From contig OZ014412.1 in assembly GCA_963965975.1 (NCBI GenBank), forward strand, positions 7,812,708-7,876,707: a stretch of DNA of 64,000 nt, read 5' to 3'. Shown here piece after piece: positions 33,668 to 45,930 of the stretch (positions are counted from its first letter, which is position 1; every line of letters begins with the position of its first letter). The position numbers and the translations under genes are program-made. Under the pieces are notes generated by a model. That model saw nothing but the letters and a program-made list of their open reading frames with translations. It ran no database searches and had not been told where the DNA came from. The stretch is from Xestospongia bergquistia (taxonomy: Eukaryota > Porifera > Demospongiae > Haplosclerida > Petrosiidae).

Positions 33668-36114
33668 GTGTAATTTATATTAAGAATACAATACTCAGAT
33701 AATCCCACAACAATTATACTCATAACATACAAATGTACATATTCAGACATAATACAATTTAATGATACACACTGACCATTTAGTTTGTCAGAATTCTTCT
33801 TGTTGAGCTTAAGAATCTGCTCCAGTAGTAACTGATAACGTGTCAGTCTAGTCCATACAATAGGAAGTAATTCTTTGAGAGTGAGACGATTGCAATATGG
33901 ATGAACTTCAGCATCCTAGAGAGAGAGAGAGAGTTAAAATCATACATTCAATTCTTGTTGTCATACCTGTACAAATTTTTTGAACTTAGGGTTCTTTGTA
34001 GACAATTCCTTCAACAACTTTTCTGCCTTGCTTTGATTGGATGCAAAGACTGAACAAGCATGGCAGAGTCTTTCTCCTGCAGCACCATCAAACTAACAGG
34101 GACAAAGTAAATCAATTCAGTTACAAGGCAAATATAAACAGTAGATGCTAACCCTTTTTAATAAAACATCAGCCATACTTTGGACTACACCATCAGTGTA
34201 TTGAGCTTGTCTCTCTCTCATATCACTACATAAACAGCCTAGAGGAGAAAAAAGAGGGAGAGTCAATTATAATAATAATAATCAATAAACTTACTGTGCA
34301 TAACAACTAATTCCTCTAAACTAGGGAAGAGTTGTTCTGCTTGTTGTAATGATAAGATATTTTGTTGACAGAGAGGGTTTTTGTAAATCTATAGAGAGAG
34401 AGAGGGGGGGGGAGAGGTCGTAAATACAGACACTGAATATAAAGCTATCATCCATACATGTTTCATGATTTGTAGTTTCTTCAAGTGAGTTCTCTCGGTG
34501 TGTACTAACTCTTTGAGTAATTCTTGACGTTGGATTTCAAAATTATGAAGACGTTTAACAACCTAACAAAGAGATAGACAAACAGGGAGACAGAGACAGA
34601 CAAACAGACAGAGAGACAGACAAACAGACAGAGAGATCAAAACAAGAAGACAACAGTGATGACAACTCACTTCAGACTTTGTTGTTAGTCTCCATGGCAC
34701 TAGTTCATCTTCTACATTAGCATCATTTAACTCTTGCTACATAAAGACAGAGACAAAAGAAAAGCCTTCACAATACATTGTATAATAAATACATGTTCAT
34801 CTACTTGCATTCATCCCCATCTGCTATTAGTCATCTTTATGAGTCCATCATACATTTCATATATCCATTTGCTTCCTATAATGCATCCATCATCTAATTA
34901 AGTAATTATTGCCCACTTGTTGCACATCTATTACAGTATCATGTATCCATTGCTCAGTTGCTAAGCAATGTCCAGTTGCTATGCATCTATTGTATTATCA
35001 TAGATCTATTACTCAGTATCATGCATCCATTGTTCATTTGTTAAGCAATCCCTATTTTCTATGCATCCATTGTAGTATCATGGATCCATTGTTCAACATC
35101 ATGCATCCATTGTAGTATCATGGATCCATTGCTCAACATCATGCATCCATTGTAGTATCATGGATCCATTGTTCAACATCATGCATCCATTGTAGTATCA
35201 TAGATCCATTGCTCAACATCATGCATCCATTGTAGTATCATGGATCCATTGCTCAACATCACGCATCCATTACCAAACAATTATGCATCAATTGTATCAT
35301 AGATTATTAAGAAGGATCTCTACTTACCCAAGCATCATCGTCCAGAAAAGGTGATCTCACTCTAGCACGTTCTCCACTACCCTCCATAACAGTACCTAAT
35401 GTACTGCTCTTACTAATACCAGATGAAGTAATTGTGGGTACACCAGCTGACGTAGAACTAGCGTTAAGACTCTCATCTGACATGGATGATGAGGACGCTA
35501 CACTGTTCCATGATGGAGTTGTGTTCAAGGAAGTGTCTTGACTGCTTTGTGGGTGTGTCCCATCTCCTCCCTGACTACGATGTTCCTTAAGCTGGAGAGA
35601 AAAGAACAAATTGACTTCAATTTAAATATGTTGGCGTTACATATGTATCCAGTCAATAAATTATCTGTCCATTTACAATGCTAATGTGTCTATGTGAAAA
35701 TTATCTGTCCATTTAAAATACAAATGAGTTTGTGAATTTATCTGTCCATTACATTATTTATGTATCCATACATTAGACATTTATATATGTACATTATATG
35801 ACACTTTACTAACCGATTGAGTTCTGGCAACGGTCACATGACTAAAGTAATAAGACAACAATTAAATCAAGTTCTTATGACATTGTATTTACCTTGAAGT
35901 CTGTTTTCTACGATATTCCTCCTGAACAATCTCTTCCTCTCTTGCCAACTAAAAAAGAGACACAATATTGGAGCATATAAAGAGAGAATGTTTCATACAT
36001 TAACTGCCATCAGAGTTTGCTTAGGATCAGAGACAGATCTCCGTCTAGATCGTAGTGGTTCATCTTCTTCTCCTAAATCCTCATCATCTTCGTATTGATT
36101 AATGGTTTCTGCAC

Positions 36115-36168
<54 letters not shown>

Positions 36169-39100
36169 CAGACAGAAACAGACAGACAGAGAGAGACAGA
36201 GACAGATAAAAACAAAAGATGATTTAATTTCACTTACTTCTTTCCAAATCAGAAGTAGATACATTAATTTGTTGACCTATTAAGGTAATAATATACATAA
36301 TAAAATATCTACATGTACATTCAGGTAACTACAAGTATCTTATTCACTTATAATGAAACTCATTCTGACCTCCACTAGCTCTTCGAGCACTTATTTTCCT
36401 CTTGTCCTTTTTCTTACCAACACACATCTCTAGACTGTTGTCAATACAGCCATATCGATGAACATTCATTTCACAGACTAGAATGAAACAACATATTACA
36501 CACCAAAATATACTGACAGTTACTACTTTATATGCCTTAACAGTTTCTACTTTTGTATGCACCAATAGTTACTACAGAGAATGTGCTACTGTTCATTCAA
36601 CCAGCAGATTTTTACTACCAATATTTACTAGAGAAAAAAAGCCTTGTCCTAGAATTGGACTACAGGTATCTGACTTGTTATGACTAGCCACCTACTGATC
36701 AATCCAAATATGTCTACTCACAACCTCTGAGAAACCAGTAAACTAACTCATGTTACTAAAGCTACACTAAAGACAACTGTGTATGTTACAATATTTGTCC
36801 TAATGATTACACTACTGTTATAACTTACCACTGCATTGATATCCCTGATATAATGTGCCCCATAGTACACGATCACAATGATCACAGAATGTAGTCTGAT
36901 GATATATTGATAATTGAAATGAGTGACCACATTTTGATTGTTTCTTGATTTTACTGATCTTGCGTTTGTTAGGTTCTGATCTTGTGAAACTTTGGATCCT
37001 ATCGGCTATTGAGGAATCAAATTTATTCTGTGAGGATGAAGGTAGATGGATAGAGAAAGGAAGAGAGAGGAAGGAAGCGAGGAGTGGAAAGGAGGGAGAG
37101 AGGTAAGGGAGGGAGGGAGGAAGAGAGGAGAAGAAAGGAAGAATAGAAGAGAGAAGGGAGAGAGTCGTGACTATAATTATGACTATGCATATCTTACTTT
37201 TCCTCGTGTGATGTCCATCAGAAAAGTTGAAATTGAGTCTACTAAAGCATTACTGTGAAGAAGAAACAAAAATCACATGACATGCCACAGATATCACACG
37301 ACATGCAAAAGTCACATGACACACTATTAACAACACTACTTTGACACTTACTTTCTGTTGATTTCTTCAACATTATACACTTTTTCATTCCTTGAAAATA
37401 AAAAAATGATAGAAAAATTCACAGTTTGATACTAAACTCACAATGTATCTTTGAGAATTTTGGTCAAAGTAGTGGTGGAAAGTTCAATCTCACGAGTAGA
37501 TGTCATGTGATCAGTCAGCTTCTCCTCCCCATACATACTACCTAAGCCTAGCATTCTCTTTTGTCTGTATTCTGACAAGTCGTTTGCAATCTGATAGGCT
37601 GCTACATCCCGAGCGTCAATAAAGACACTTTTGAGTCTCATGTCACTGTCTTCTGATTCAAGTGTGTCATATATTTTTTGAGTGACTACTTCATTAAGAT
37701 CAACGTAAAGAGGCTATAAAATCAATTAAATTTCTCTTTCTATCCATTTATTCATTCACTCACAGAGTTAGGCAGACAGAACGTCCAGACAATTTCCATT
37801 GCTTTCTGTCTCAAATCATTACCTTTATAGTAATTCTGATAGCTTTGAGCAACCAGATAGAAACACTACAATAGAACACCAGATTAATACCACATAATGT
37901 CACATGACTCATGCATGACTCACCAAATATTTAGGATCTTTATTTTGCACCAAGTAATGTAAAAACACAGACATATGAGCTACAAAGGACAGAGTTCAAG
38001 TTATCACAGACTTATCAATACAGTCACCTTACCTGGGTAGTTATTGAGTTCTTGAAGAGATGAAAAGGGTCCATACTGATTCATCTAGAGATTAAGAGAA
38101 AGAGACAAAATTCAACCACAACACATAACATACATTTAAAAATGAACACATTACGCAGTACATGTACTATATGATTATATATAATATAATGTATATGTAT
38201 TAATGTAGGAATTTCAAAACTTACTCCAAATTCGAGATCTTCATCAGAGAGGTCTGAATCGTTGAGAACTGACTGAGAACGAGGCATGTTCTTTGTAGGA
38301 GAGGAAGCGCCACTATGAGACTCAGTAGCTTGGAGAAGGATTTTGGAGATAGACTGAGGGAAGAGAAGAGAGTGGAAGGTAGAGACAAATATAAAACAAT
38401 AGCTATACATTTTAAATTACTCAAGCATTTTATTTCCTACTATCTTTATAGTTTAATGAAGCACAAACAATAAAGGGTGAGGGAGAGAGGGTCAATTTAA
38501 AACAGATGCCAAGTATAGGACAAAGGTGTGATACGTGAACAGATTACACAAAAGATTGTGCACTCATTTCACGGACAATTGACTCACCCACATAACTAGA
38601 ATGAGTAGAATAAACTACTCTTTAAGTTACAAAGACATACAAGCATACATGTACATGAATATATGTTATGTTACAAATAAGTACATGTATACATATTTAC
38701 ATGTAAAAATACATGCATAAAGGTGCCGTCATATTGACAAAAAAAGCTGACAAGAGGTCATATATACGGATCACTGAACAAGATCAATCATTAACAAAAT
38801 ACACAATAGCTACTTAATACTACATGTACATGTTTGTATACATGTATTTGTACATGTATATGTTCACAGAAGACTTACTGATCGTCTAAACATTTTGGGG
38901 CTTTTGAATTTTGTTGGCGATGACGTAGGTTGAGGGTTTTGTTGGATGGGTAATGTATTAGGAGGTTGTTGAGGAGAATGACTTGAGGCAGACTCAGGTT
39001 CATCTTGAGTATTCTGAATGGAGATATGGATGAATGAACAGGAAATGGATGATGGATGAATACATAGAGAGATGGGTGGACTGATATGTTATTAATTACT

Positions 39101-41927
39101 AGGGTTATACTCATGTATTAATTACTAGGGTTATACTTATGTTATTAATTAGTAGGGTTATGCTCATGTATTAATTACTAGGGTTATACTCATGTTATTA
39201 ATTACTAGGGTTATACTCATGTATTAATTACCAGGGTTATACTTATGTTATTAATTAGTAGGGTTATACTCATGTATTAATTAGTAGGGTTATACTTATG
39301 TTATTAATTACTAGGGTTATACTCATGTTATTAATTACTAGGGTTATACTCACTGTTGACAGTATCTTGTGAGCCAACATGGAGTCATCTCGTGCTAATC
39401 GACCACGTCTATTTGACGCTTTCTCAGATCCTAACAGTGTACCAATACTGGCCTCAGTAGTTTGTGCTACAACCTATACAATAAATATAGTTAAGCATCT
39501 TATAAAACAAGTAACTGACCTCTATAGAAGAGTTTGATTTGATTGCAATCTCTGCTTGTAATGTTTTAATAATTTCTTCACAATCTCTCAACTAAAAAAA
39601 TTGAATTACTCATCAAACATCTATGATCCATCCATCCATCCATCCATCCATCCATTCATCCATTTCCTTGTTCTACCTCTTGCTCAAGACGCTCTGATGG
39701 TACTTTAGTATAATCTAAAGTAAGTTGCTCAAATATTGTCTGCTGTTTCTCAAGCATTGCCTTCAACGCTTGTAAAGTAAGTTCTTGTATCTTCTGAGGA
39801 CCAGACAACTGGAGAGAGAGAGAGAGTCTATGATAAAACTATACACCAACAACACTCACTTCTGGATGAGGATCACGAGGTGAACTCTTACGATTTCCAA
39901 TGTACTGACTTATAATAGTCAATGATACACATGTAGCACCTGTAGGTCAAATGAGAGACAACAAATGATCACATGATAAAGACTATTATACTTTAACAAG
40001 GAATGACAACAAAGAAGGTTAAGTGGATGTTTGCAATTAGCATTTCCTTTTAAATTCAAATATTCAAATGAAAATATTACAGACATTATAAATATTTCTA
40101 AATAACATCTGTTTGAACTCCGATACAAAGGATGCTAGACAGCTTATTATCCTTAGAAGACTACTCTAGTTTCATGCTACAACTGATAATAACACTTCAC
40201 TATATTATACTGTATTAAGACATTTCTATACTAAAGACAACAGTTCTTAGATTTCAAGTTGTCTGTTAAACAGTAACCTATTTGGGTGTCTAATAAAATA
40301 GTCCACACTCCGGTTTTATCTAGTCTTATTTTTAATTCCTCCAAGGTACATACATACTACAATACCCAATCACTTTAAATGTCAACATATAAGGAAGGCA
40401 GTGAACTCTTAGTTGACTAAAACTCACATTCCACACAGATGCATTATAGATAACAAAAACATCATCATGTAGATATGTACATGTGTTAGCTAGTCTCTTA
40501 TTACAATCTTATCCCATAGTCAACAATGATCTCTTGTCAATATATACACACACACACACACATATACTACTAGTAGCAGCTGTACAACACATATAAAGAA
40601 TGCATAATGACAAAAAAGATATTTCACTATTCATTAGAGATAAATTCCAATATGTTAGCTGACAATCACATCTCAAAACATGTGCATAAAGATACCTTTT
40701 AACAATGTCACCACTTCTGGGTGCTTTTTATCAAAGACAGTTTGCCCATCAACTTTGATAAGTCGATCACCAGCCTTTATTCCAGCCTATGAAGGAAAAA
40801 CAAAGTGTACATGTACATGTACAAGTTGTGTATATAATGTGTGCATCCCATAATGTAGTATAATACAAGATATTAGTATGGAGTGGGTGTTTGAACTAAC
40901 AGATATTAGTGTAATATGTACTATACTAAAATGATATTATGACTTCAATTATTGTTATGAGTGAACTAAGAGATACAAGAGCTTGTTGCAATGTACCAAC
41001 AATTGTACTTGTGATGTAGACACTTTGAACTTCATCCTTAAAAGCTACAAAATATAACAATTAACCTCGTACTAATGAGACAAGTCATCAACACTATCAC
41101 CATATAACAAATCATTAACTAATCCTACATGACAAGACGTGATCAGAGCACAGTAGAACAAGGAAGGACAGATTGTGTTATCTTTAATTCACTAATTGTA
41201 ACCAACAAGTTTTAAATTGTTGTAAAACGACTATAGTTACTAGAATTACAGTATCTACTGTTCAATATCTACACATCAAAATAATAACAGGTTCGTAGAA
41301 TGGGTTTATAATAATTAAAGTGATGTAACAAAAATAAACCAGAGGGTCACAGTTCTGACACTCATTATATCAACAAATTATTAAACCATATGTGGGAGGG
41401 GCTACAAAAAATACATTGTGTCTGTCACACAAGCATTAATATATAATAATATGCTATGTATCATGATTCATGAACTGTGATGTTCTTTACCAAGATAAAA
41501 TACATGTACCACTGTCATCACCTCACATAATACATGTACCACCGTCATCACCTCACATAATACATGTACCACCGTCATCACCTCACATAATACATGTACC
41601 ACTGTCATCACCTCACATAATACATGTACCACTGTCATCACCTCACATAATACATGTACCACTGTCATCACCTCAGATAATACATGTACCACTGTCATCA
41701 CCTCACATAATACATGTACCACTGTCATCACCTCACATAATACATGTACCACTGTCATCACCTCACATTGTATACTTATATATATTACCTGATGTGCTGG
41801 TCCTCCTTCCACAACACTATCAACAAAGACTGGTTGTTGTCCTGACAAAGAGAACCCATATCCAATAGCTCCAACAGGTTTAACAACTATAGTACGTTCC
41901 TGCCAGACACGACCTATTAGTGTGCGT

Positions 41928-41962
<35 letters not shown>

Positions 41963-42041
41963 CACTTTGTTAACAATATCTTCTGTAGTACATACCTTTT
42001 TTGTCCATAAGATGCTGGACAGTAGAATCATTTGCTGACAT
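30029..42041 (-). CDS. RhoGEF with PDZ, RGS-like, C1, DH and PH domains (ARHGEF11/12, RhoGEF2 type)
   Basis: 38 coding exons assemble without a phase error into 1566 aa, close to vertebrate ARHGEF11/12. Start MSANDSTVQHL at 42041; an AG acceptor at 42062 shows a non-coding 5' exon further right. PDZ about 20-110 (GAIGYGFSLSGQQPVFVDSV, GDRLIKVDG); RGS-like about 311-500 (FLHYLVQNKDPKYLCFYLVA); C1 about 535-588 with Cys/His zinc ligands; DH about 795-1010 (LKELLPIVWTRLTRYQLLLE); PH about 1035-1170 (LIHEGLLMWKIS, LLLNDILVLLS); Ser/Pro-rich C-terminus. In this family the RGS-like domain binds active G-alpha-12/13 and DH-PH loads GTP on RhoA at the membrane. Last exon 30751-30029; first exons 42041-41996, 41913-41789, 40786-40696, 39939-39860. 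Confidence 0.93.
31217..31335. repeat. Purine (GA)n tract in a RhoGEF intron
   Basis: Nearly uninterrupted ga/gga/agaca sequence on the plus strand, hence a polypyrimidine run in the transcribed strand between the exons ending at 31372 and starting at 31099. Similar tracts in this gene lie at 33612-33662, 36117-36200, 37040-37165 and 41931-41960. Confidence 0.9.
31494..31830. repeat. 21-bp minisatellite, about 16 copies, RhoGEF intron
   Basis: Unit close to taatgtactaatatactgac plus one base, with occasional single-base changes (acaTaatgtAT, TaaTaTaAtgta). It ends about a dozen bases before the exon at 31842-31887. Because 21 is a multiple of three the array stays open as HYVSILV repeats, which is not a protein. 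Confidence 0.92.
32757..33151. repeat. 79-bp minisatellite, five units, containing a duplicated splice donor
   Basis: Five units of exactly 79 bp and almost no divergence. Each contains the last 19 bases of RhoGEF coding exon 29 plus its donor (minus strand GCAAGTGATAAAG/GTAATAG). Exon-like ends fall at 33133 (the true one), 33054, 32975, 32896 and 32817. The array therefore straddles an exon-intron boundary inside the PH domain. Confidence 0.95.
33612..33662. repeat. (GA)n microsatellite, RhoGEF intron
   Basis: About 25 uninterrupted ga units between the exons starting at 33573 and ending at 33777; it lies only about 40 bp before the acceptor and can act as its polypyrimidine tract on the minus strand. 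Confidence 0.95.
34960..35275. repeat. 40-bp minisatellite, RhoGEF intron
   Basis: Unit about 40 bp (tgtagtatcatggatccatt, then gctcaacatcatgcatccat), clear for about five copies from 35070 and degenerating leftward. It lies in the intron between the exons 35591-35328 and 34736-34671. Confidence 0.9.
36117..36206. repeat. (GA)n / (CAGA)n microsatellite, RhoGEF intron
   Basis: Compound purine-rich repeat directly adjoining the acceptor of the exon starting at 36114 on the minus strand. Confidence 0.9.
37040..37165. repeat. Degenerate purine-rich tract, RhoGEF intron
   Basis: gaag/gagg/ggaa-rich sequence between the exons ending at 37198 (left) and starting at 37027, without a fixed period. 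Confidence 0.8.
39085..39352. repeat. About 26/27-bp minisatellite, ten copies, RhoGEF intron
   Basis: Unit near attactagggttatactcatg plus ttatta, alternating in length (26 and 27 bp) so that pairs form a roughly 53-bp higher-order unit. Fills most of the intron between exons 39473-39354 and 39013-38879 and touches the donor at 39353. Confidence 0.9.
39627..39662. repeat. (CATC)n microsatellite, RhoGEF intron
   Basis: About eight catc units between the exons 39808-39677 and 39591-39520. Confidence 0.9.
40545..40562. repeat. (CA)n microsatellite, RhoGEF intron
   Basis: Short ca run in the long intron between exons 40786-40696 and 39939-39860. No coding frame is visible in this intron. Confidence 0.8.
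41497..41768. repeat. 30-bp minisatellite, nine copies, RhoGEF intron
   Basis: Unit near acatgtaccactgtcatcac plus ctcacataat, nine nearly identical copies, located just inside the intron that follows the PDZ exon 41913-41789. Open frames through it on both strands follow from the 30-bp period and are not genes. Confidence 0.95.
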
Positions 42042-42773
42042 CTTTCTTCTTTCACAACAATCTGCATACAAAGACAGATCACACTCATAATGTCATTTAT
42101 CAATTATAAATGTTGTATTAAATATTATTACATAACACAATAAGATCTTTAAGATTAGATTAGATGTACTATATATCTATTACTTTATTTATCTATCTAT
42201 CTATACATTCATCCATCCATCTGTCTACACTATATATCCATTAGTTCTATTCATTTATCCATTAACAAATCAGTCACATGGTTTCATTCCTAATAAGACA
42301 ATTAATCATACAATCAATTACATTATATAGAAGCCATCAATATACATAGAATGCATCATTACTATATTATCATTTATTAATACATGCACTAGTATATTAT
42401 TAGTATATTATTAGTATATTATTAGTATACTAATAGTACTGGTAGTAGTGCTAGAGTGATGTTTCAAATTCTTTTAATACTTTCTCAAACTATCAGAGCA
42501 TGAAATCAGTTAACAATGTTAATTTTGTTATTTCATTAATTAAATGAATTTAATAATTAAGAGAGTTAATAATTAAATTATTTAATTAAATTATCAAATC
42601 ATTTATATACAGATATATTTCAATTATATGTAAAGATTAAAAATTGTGTAACAATATCCTTCAATTTTGCAATTTTTCCAACACTTATCCTTACAATATT
42701 ATTTAGATATAACATGGAGTGTAGAATGTAAGATACAATTGAGAGAGAGAGAGAGATAACTACATGTACATGT

Positions 42774-42902
42774 GACATACATATATATAAACTACATGTA
42801 CATGTGACATACATGTATATAAACTACATGTACATGTGACATACATGTATATAAACTACATGTACATGTGACATACATGTATATAAACTACATGTACATG
42901 TG
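42774..42902. repeat. 32-bp minisatellite, four copies
   Basis: Unit contains actacatgtacatgtgacat and acatgtatata, itself rich in the palindrome acatgt; copies start near 42791, 42823, 42855 and 42887. Confidence 0.85.
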
Positions 42903-43205
42903 TGGTGCACATGTTATACTTATAAACAAATAAATGTAAATGATGCCAATACTTTAAACAGCATTAAAATAACTACATGTCATTTAAAGTTATACATCTA
43001 GTTCCTGTTTGATTCCAAAAGAATCACAATAACTATACATCTCAGAACACTGAAAATTGGCAATGAAATTGTTGCCTGAGTACACATAGAATAAAAATTA
43101 TGACATAATACATGTCTATTGTGTATACCTGTATATGATTATATCACATGTTTATATACATGTGATTCTCACTTAATTAAATCATAAGCTTGTTTTAGTA
43201 CATCA

Positions 43206-43772
43206 TTATTACTTGATACTAATATGTACAAGAGTATTAGTACATCATTATTACTTGATACTAATATGTACAAGAGTATTAGTACACCATTATTACTTGA
43301 TACTAATATGTACAAGAGTATTAGTACATCATTATTACTTGATACTAATATGTACAAGAGTATTAGTACACCATTATTACTTGATACTAATATGTACAAG
43401 AGTATTAGTACACCATTATTACTTGATACTAATATGTACAAGAGTATTAGTACACCATTATTACTTGATACTAATATGTACAAGAGTATTAGTACGCCAT
43501 TATTACTTGATACTAATATGTACAAGAGTATTAGTACACCATTATTACTTGATACTAATATGTACAAGAGTATTAGTACATCATTATTACTTGATACTAA
43601 TATGTACAAGAGTATTAGTACACCATTATTACTTGATACTAATATGTACAAGAGTATTAGTACACCATTATTACTTGATACTAATATGTACAAGAGTATT
43701 AGTACACCATTATTACTTGATACTAATATGTACAAGAGTATTAGTACACCATTATTACTTGATACTAATATG
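43206..43772. repeat. 42-bp minisatellite, about 13.5 copies
   Basis: Very homogeneous array. The main variable site is one base (acaCcatt or acaTcatt). Each unit contains TACTAATA and TATTAGTA ten bases apart, an 8-bp inverted repeat that could fold into a hairpin. The 42-bp period leaves several frames open on both strands (187-210 codons), which are not genes. Confidence 0.97.
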
Positions 43773-45717
43773 CTAATACTGCTTAGTACTAATGCTAACA
43801 TTACACTGTATTATATGTTATCATTCAGCCAAATATCATGACTCAGCCAACTTAATAACAGAGAACTAAGTACAAAACAGTTTCACTGAATATTTTGAAA
43901 AATCTACTCATTATTTACTCTTCGAATGCTTATACATGAAACAAGATACTGTTTTATTATCTTTAACTAGATAAAGAGTAATTCATTTTCAATATTCCTA
44001 TATGGAATAAAACAAGATATATTAACTACAATGATATCATTGGAGTGACTGTCAATTAAACAACTTCAAAAGACACCTCAACGTGATCAGTTGTGGACTT
44101 GTATAACAAACACAACCTCCCTCATTATGAGGTGTATTCTCCTTTGTTAACAGTATATTGTAGTATCAGAGAGTGTCACTAATGTGCAATTGAATAGCAA
44201 AAACTATTGTAATAGTATCTTTGATCAATACCAGGAAAACATCAGTTCTTTTAAAGAAAGGTTCATAATTGACAAACTTGCCATGATTGATCAATATTGT
44301 ATAATCACTTGTAACATTCAAATTATTGGTATGATGGTATCATTACATACTAATAATATCATAACAATGTATGCATGTCTACTGAGCTAACAATACTATT
44401 TCAAGTAATGCCTCAGGCATGATAATACAAATAAAGACAGATTAGATGCTGAGGTCAGTGATTGATGCAATTTATTAACCCAAGAAAGCCTTATATATAG
44501 GTTTTAGAAACTTCAAACTGACCAATCAGATTCCCCCATTTATATTACCTATAGTCTGAAGTATGTTACATTAAAGATAATGAAAGCAACTTCAAAAGAA
44601 AGAATACAAAGAGAGGAAGGATGGATGGATGAACATATAGGGAGGTTGAGGGTCAAACAGTCTAGCAAACAAATTACTATGGGAATACTTGTCTTAATTT
44701 CTGACATCAAAGTCAAATCTTATGATATTAACTATAATAAACAATTTATTAATAATTCCCTTTTATATAATGAATGTCTGACGTGTTTAGAATTGGACAG
44801 CTGTTCTGGAAATACCACACAGTTTATTGACAACAATTACAAAATAGGTGCTAAGTGAAATCAGTGGGAGGAATAGATTATAACAAACTTACCTAATACA
44901 TTGTTACTGATATAAAACATTTCACTATGGCAACATAATTAATAACACTGATAGAAATCCATGGTATGCATTGACAACTACCTAAACAGTGGACAGCATA
45001 GGACCTTGGGAACAGTCTTTATTATAGAGGTACTCTTATTATAGAGGTTGAATGATAGATACATCATCATTCAATATAGGGAACAGTTTTAATATAGATA
45101 TAATGAGTGTCTTACAAGATTTAACAACATAGCTACGTAGTAATGTTTGTATCCATTTGTCTATCAAATTAAAAGCGACACAACGGCGTCATCTGGTCTA
45201 TAGTTCTCAGTAACTTTCATTTTTTCATTATTCCTCCTCCTCTTTTATCAAAATGGCTCCATCATAATAATGGCAATTAGGGATAATTACTAAACAGATT
45301 CTACTACTTAACTGGACCATCAGCCATAATGTAAAGTTGGTATAAATACAAAAATTAGAGAGAAATTACTTTGTTAACTATGAGAGAAATTGTTGGCAAG
45401 TCACACACACACACACACACACACACACAATGTCCATACATTATATACAGGTGTACAAATGATCATTTTATAATATAATATATATCCCACTTTAAACACT
45501 ACAAATTTACAAGATAAAGTTGGTTCTAATAATTAGAAGTGTCATTGTATCTGTTCCAGCAGCTGTTAGAAATCTATTTGCGCCAGCTGCCAATACTATC
45601 ATTAGTAAGTGGTACAGAGAACACATACAAATGTATTAATCACAAGATGAAGCCAATGAGCATTCAAAGATTATTACATCTAAATGTGACATTACTCCAA
45701 TATATAGTAAGTACAGG

Positions 45718-45930
45718 ATATAAATACTACAATATAGTACTATGTCTTCAATGTAATAGTTTGTGGAATATATAAATACTACAATATAGTACTATATTTT
45801 AAGTGTAATAGTTTGTGGAATATATAAATACTAAAATATAGTACTATGTCTTAAATGTAATAGTTTGTGGAATATATAAATACTACAATATAGTACTATG
45901 TCTTCAATGTAATAGTTTGTGGAATATATT
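45718..45930. repeat. About 62-bp tandem repeat, 3.5 copies
   Basis: Repeats of ataaatactacaatatagta, ctatgtctt, aatgtaatagtttgtggaat with small changes. No coding content. Confidence 0.8.

Noticed and set aside
28259..42041. Functional operon-like link between the GPCR and the RhoGEF
   Set aside because: Adjacency on one strand is suggestive because this RhoGEF type acts below G-alpha-12/13, but nothing in the sequence supports co-transcription or a specific pairing.
41468..42103. 211- and 132-codon frames with VIHVPLSSPH or EVMTVVHVL repeats
   Set aside because: They read through the 30-bp intronic minisatellite; only 41789-41913 and 41996-42041 are real exons on the minus strand.
43169..43841. 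Open frames of 187-210 codons on both strands
   Set aside because: They are translations of the 42-bp minisatellite, whose period is a multiple of three; no codon bias or domain.
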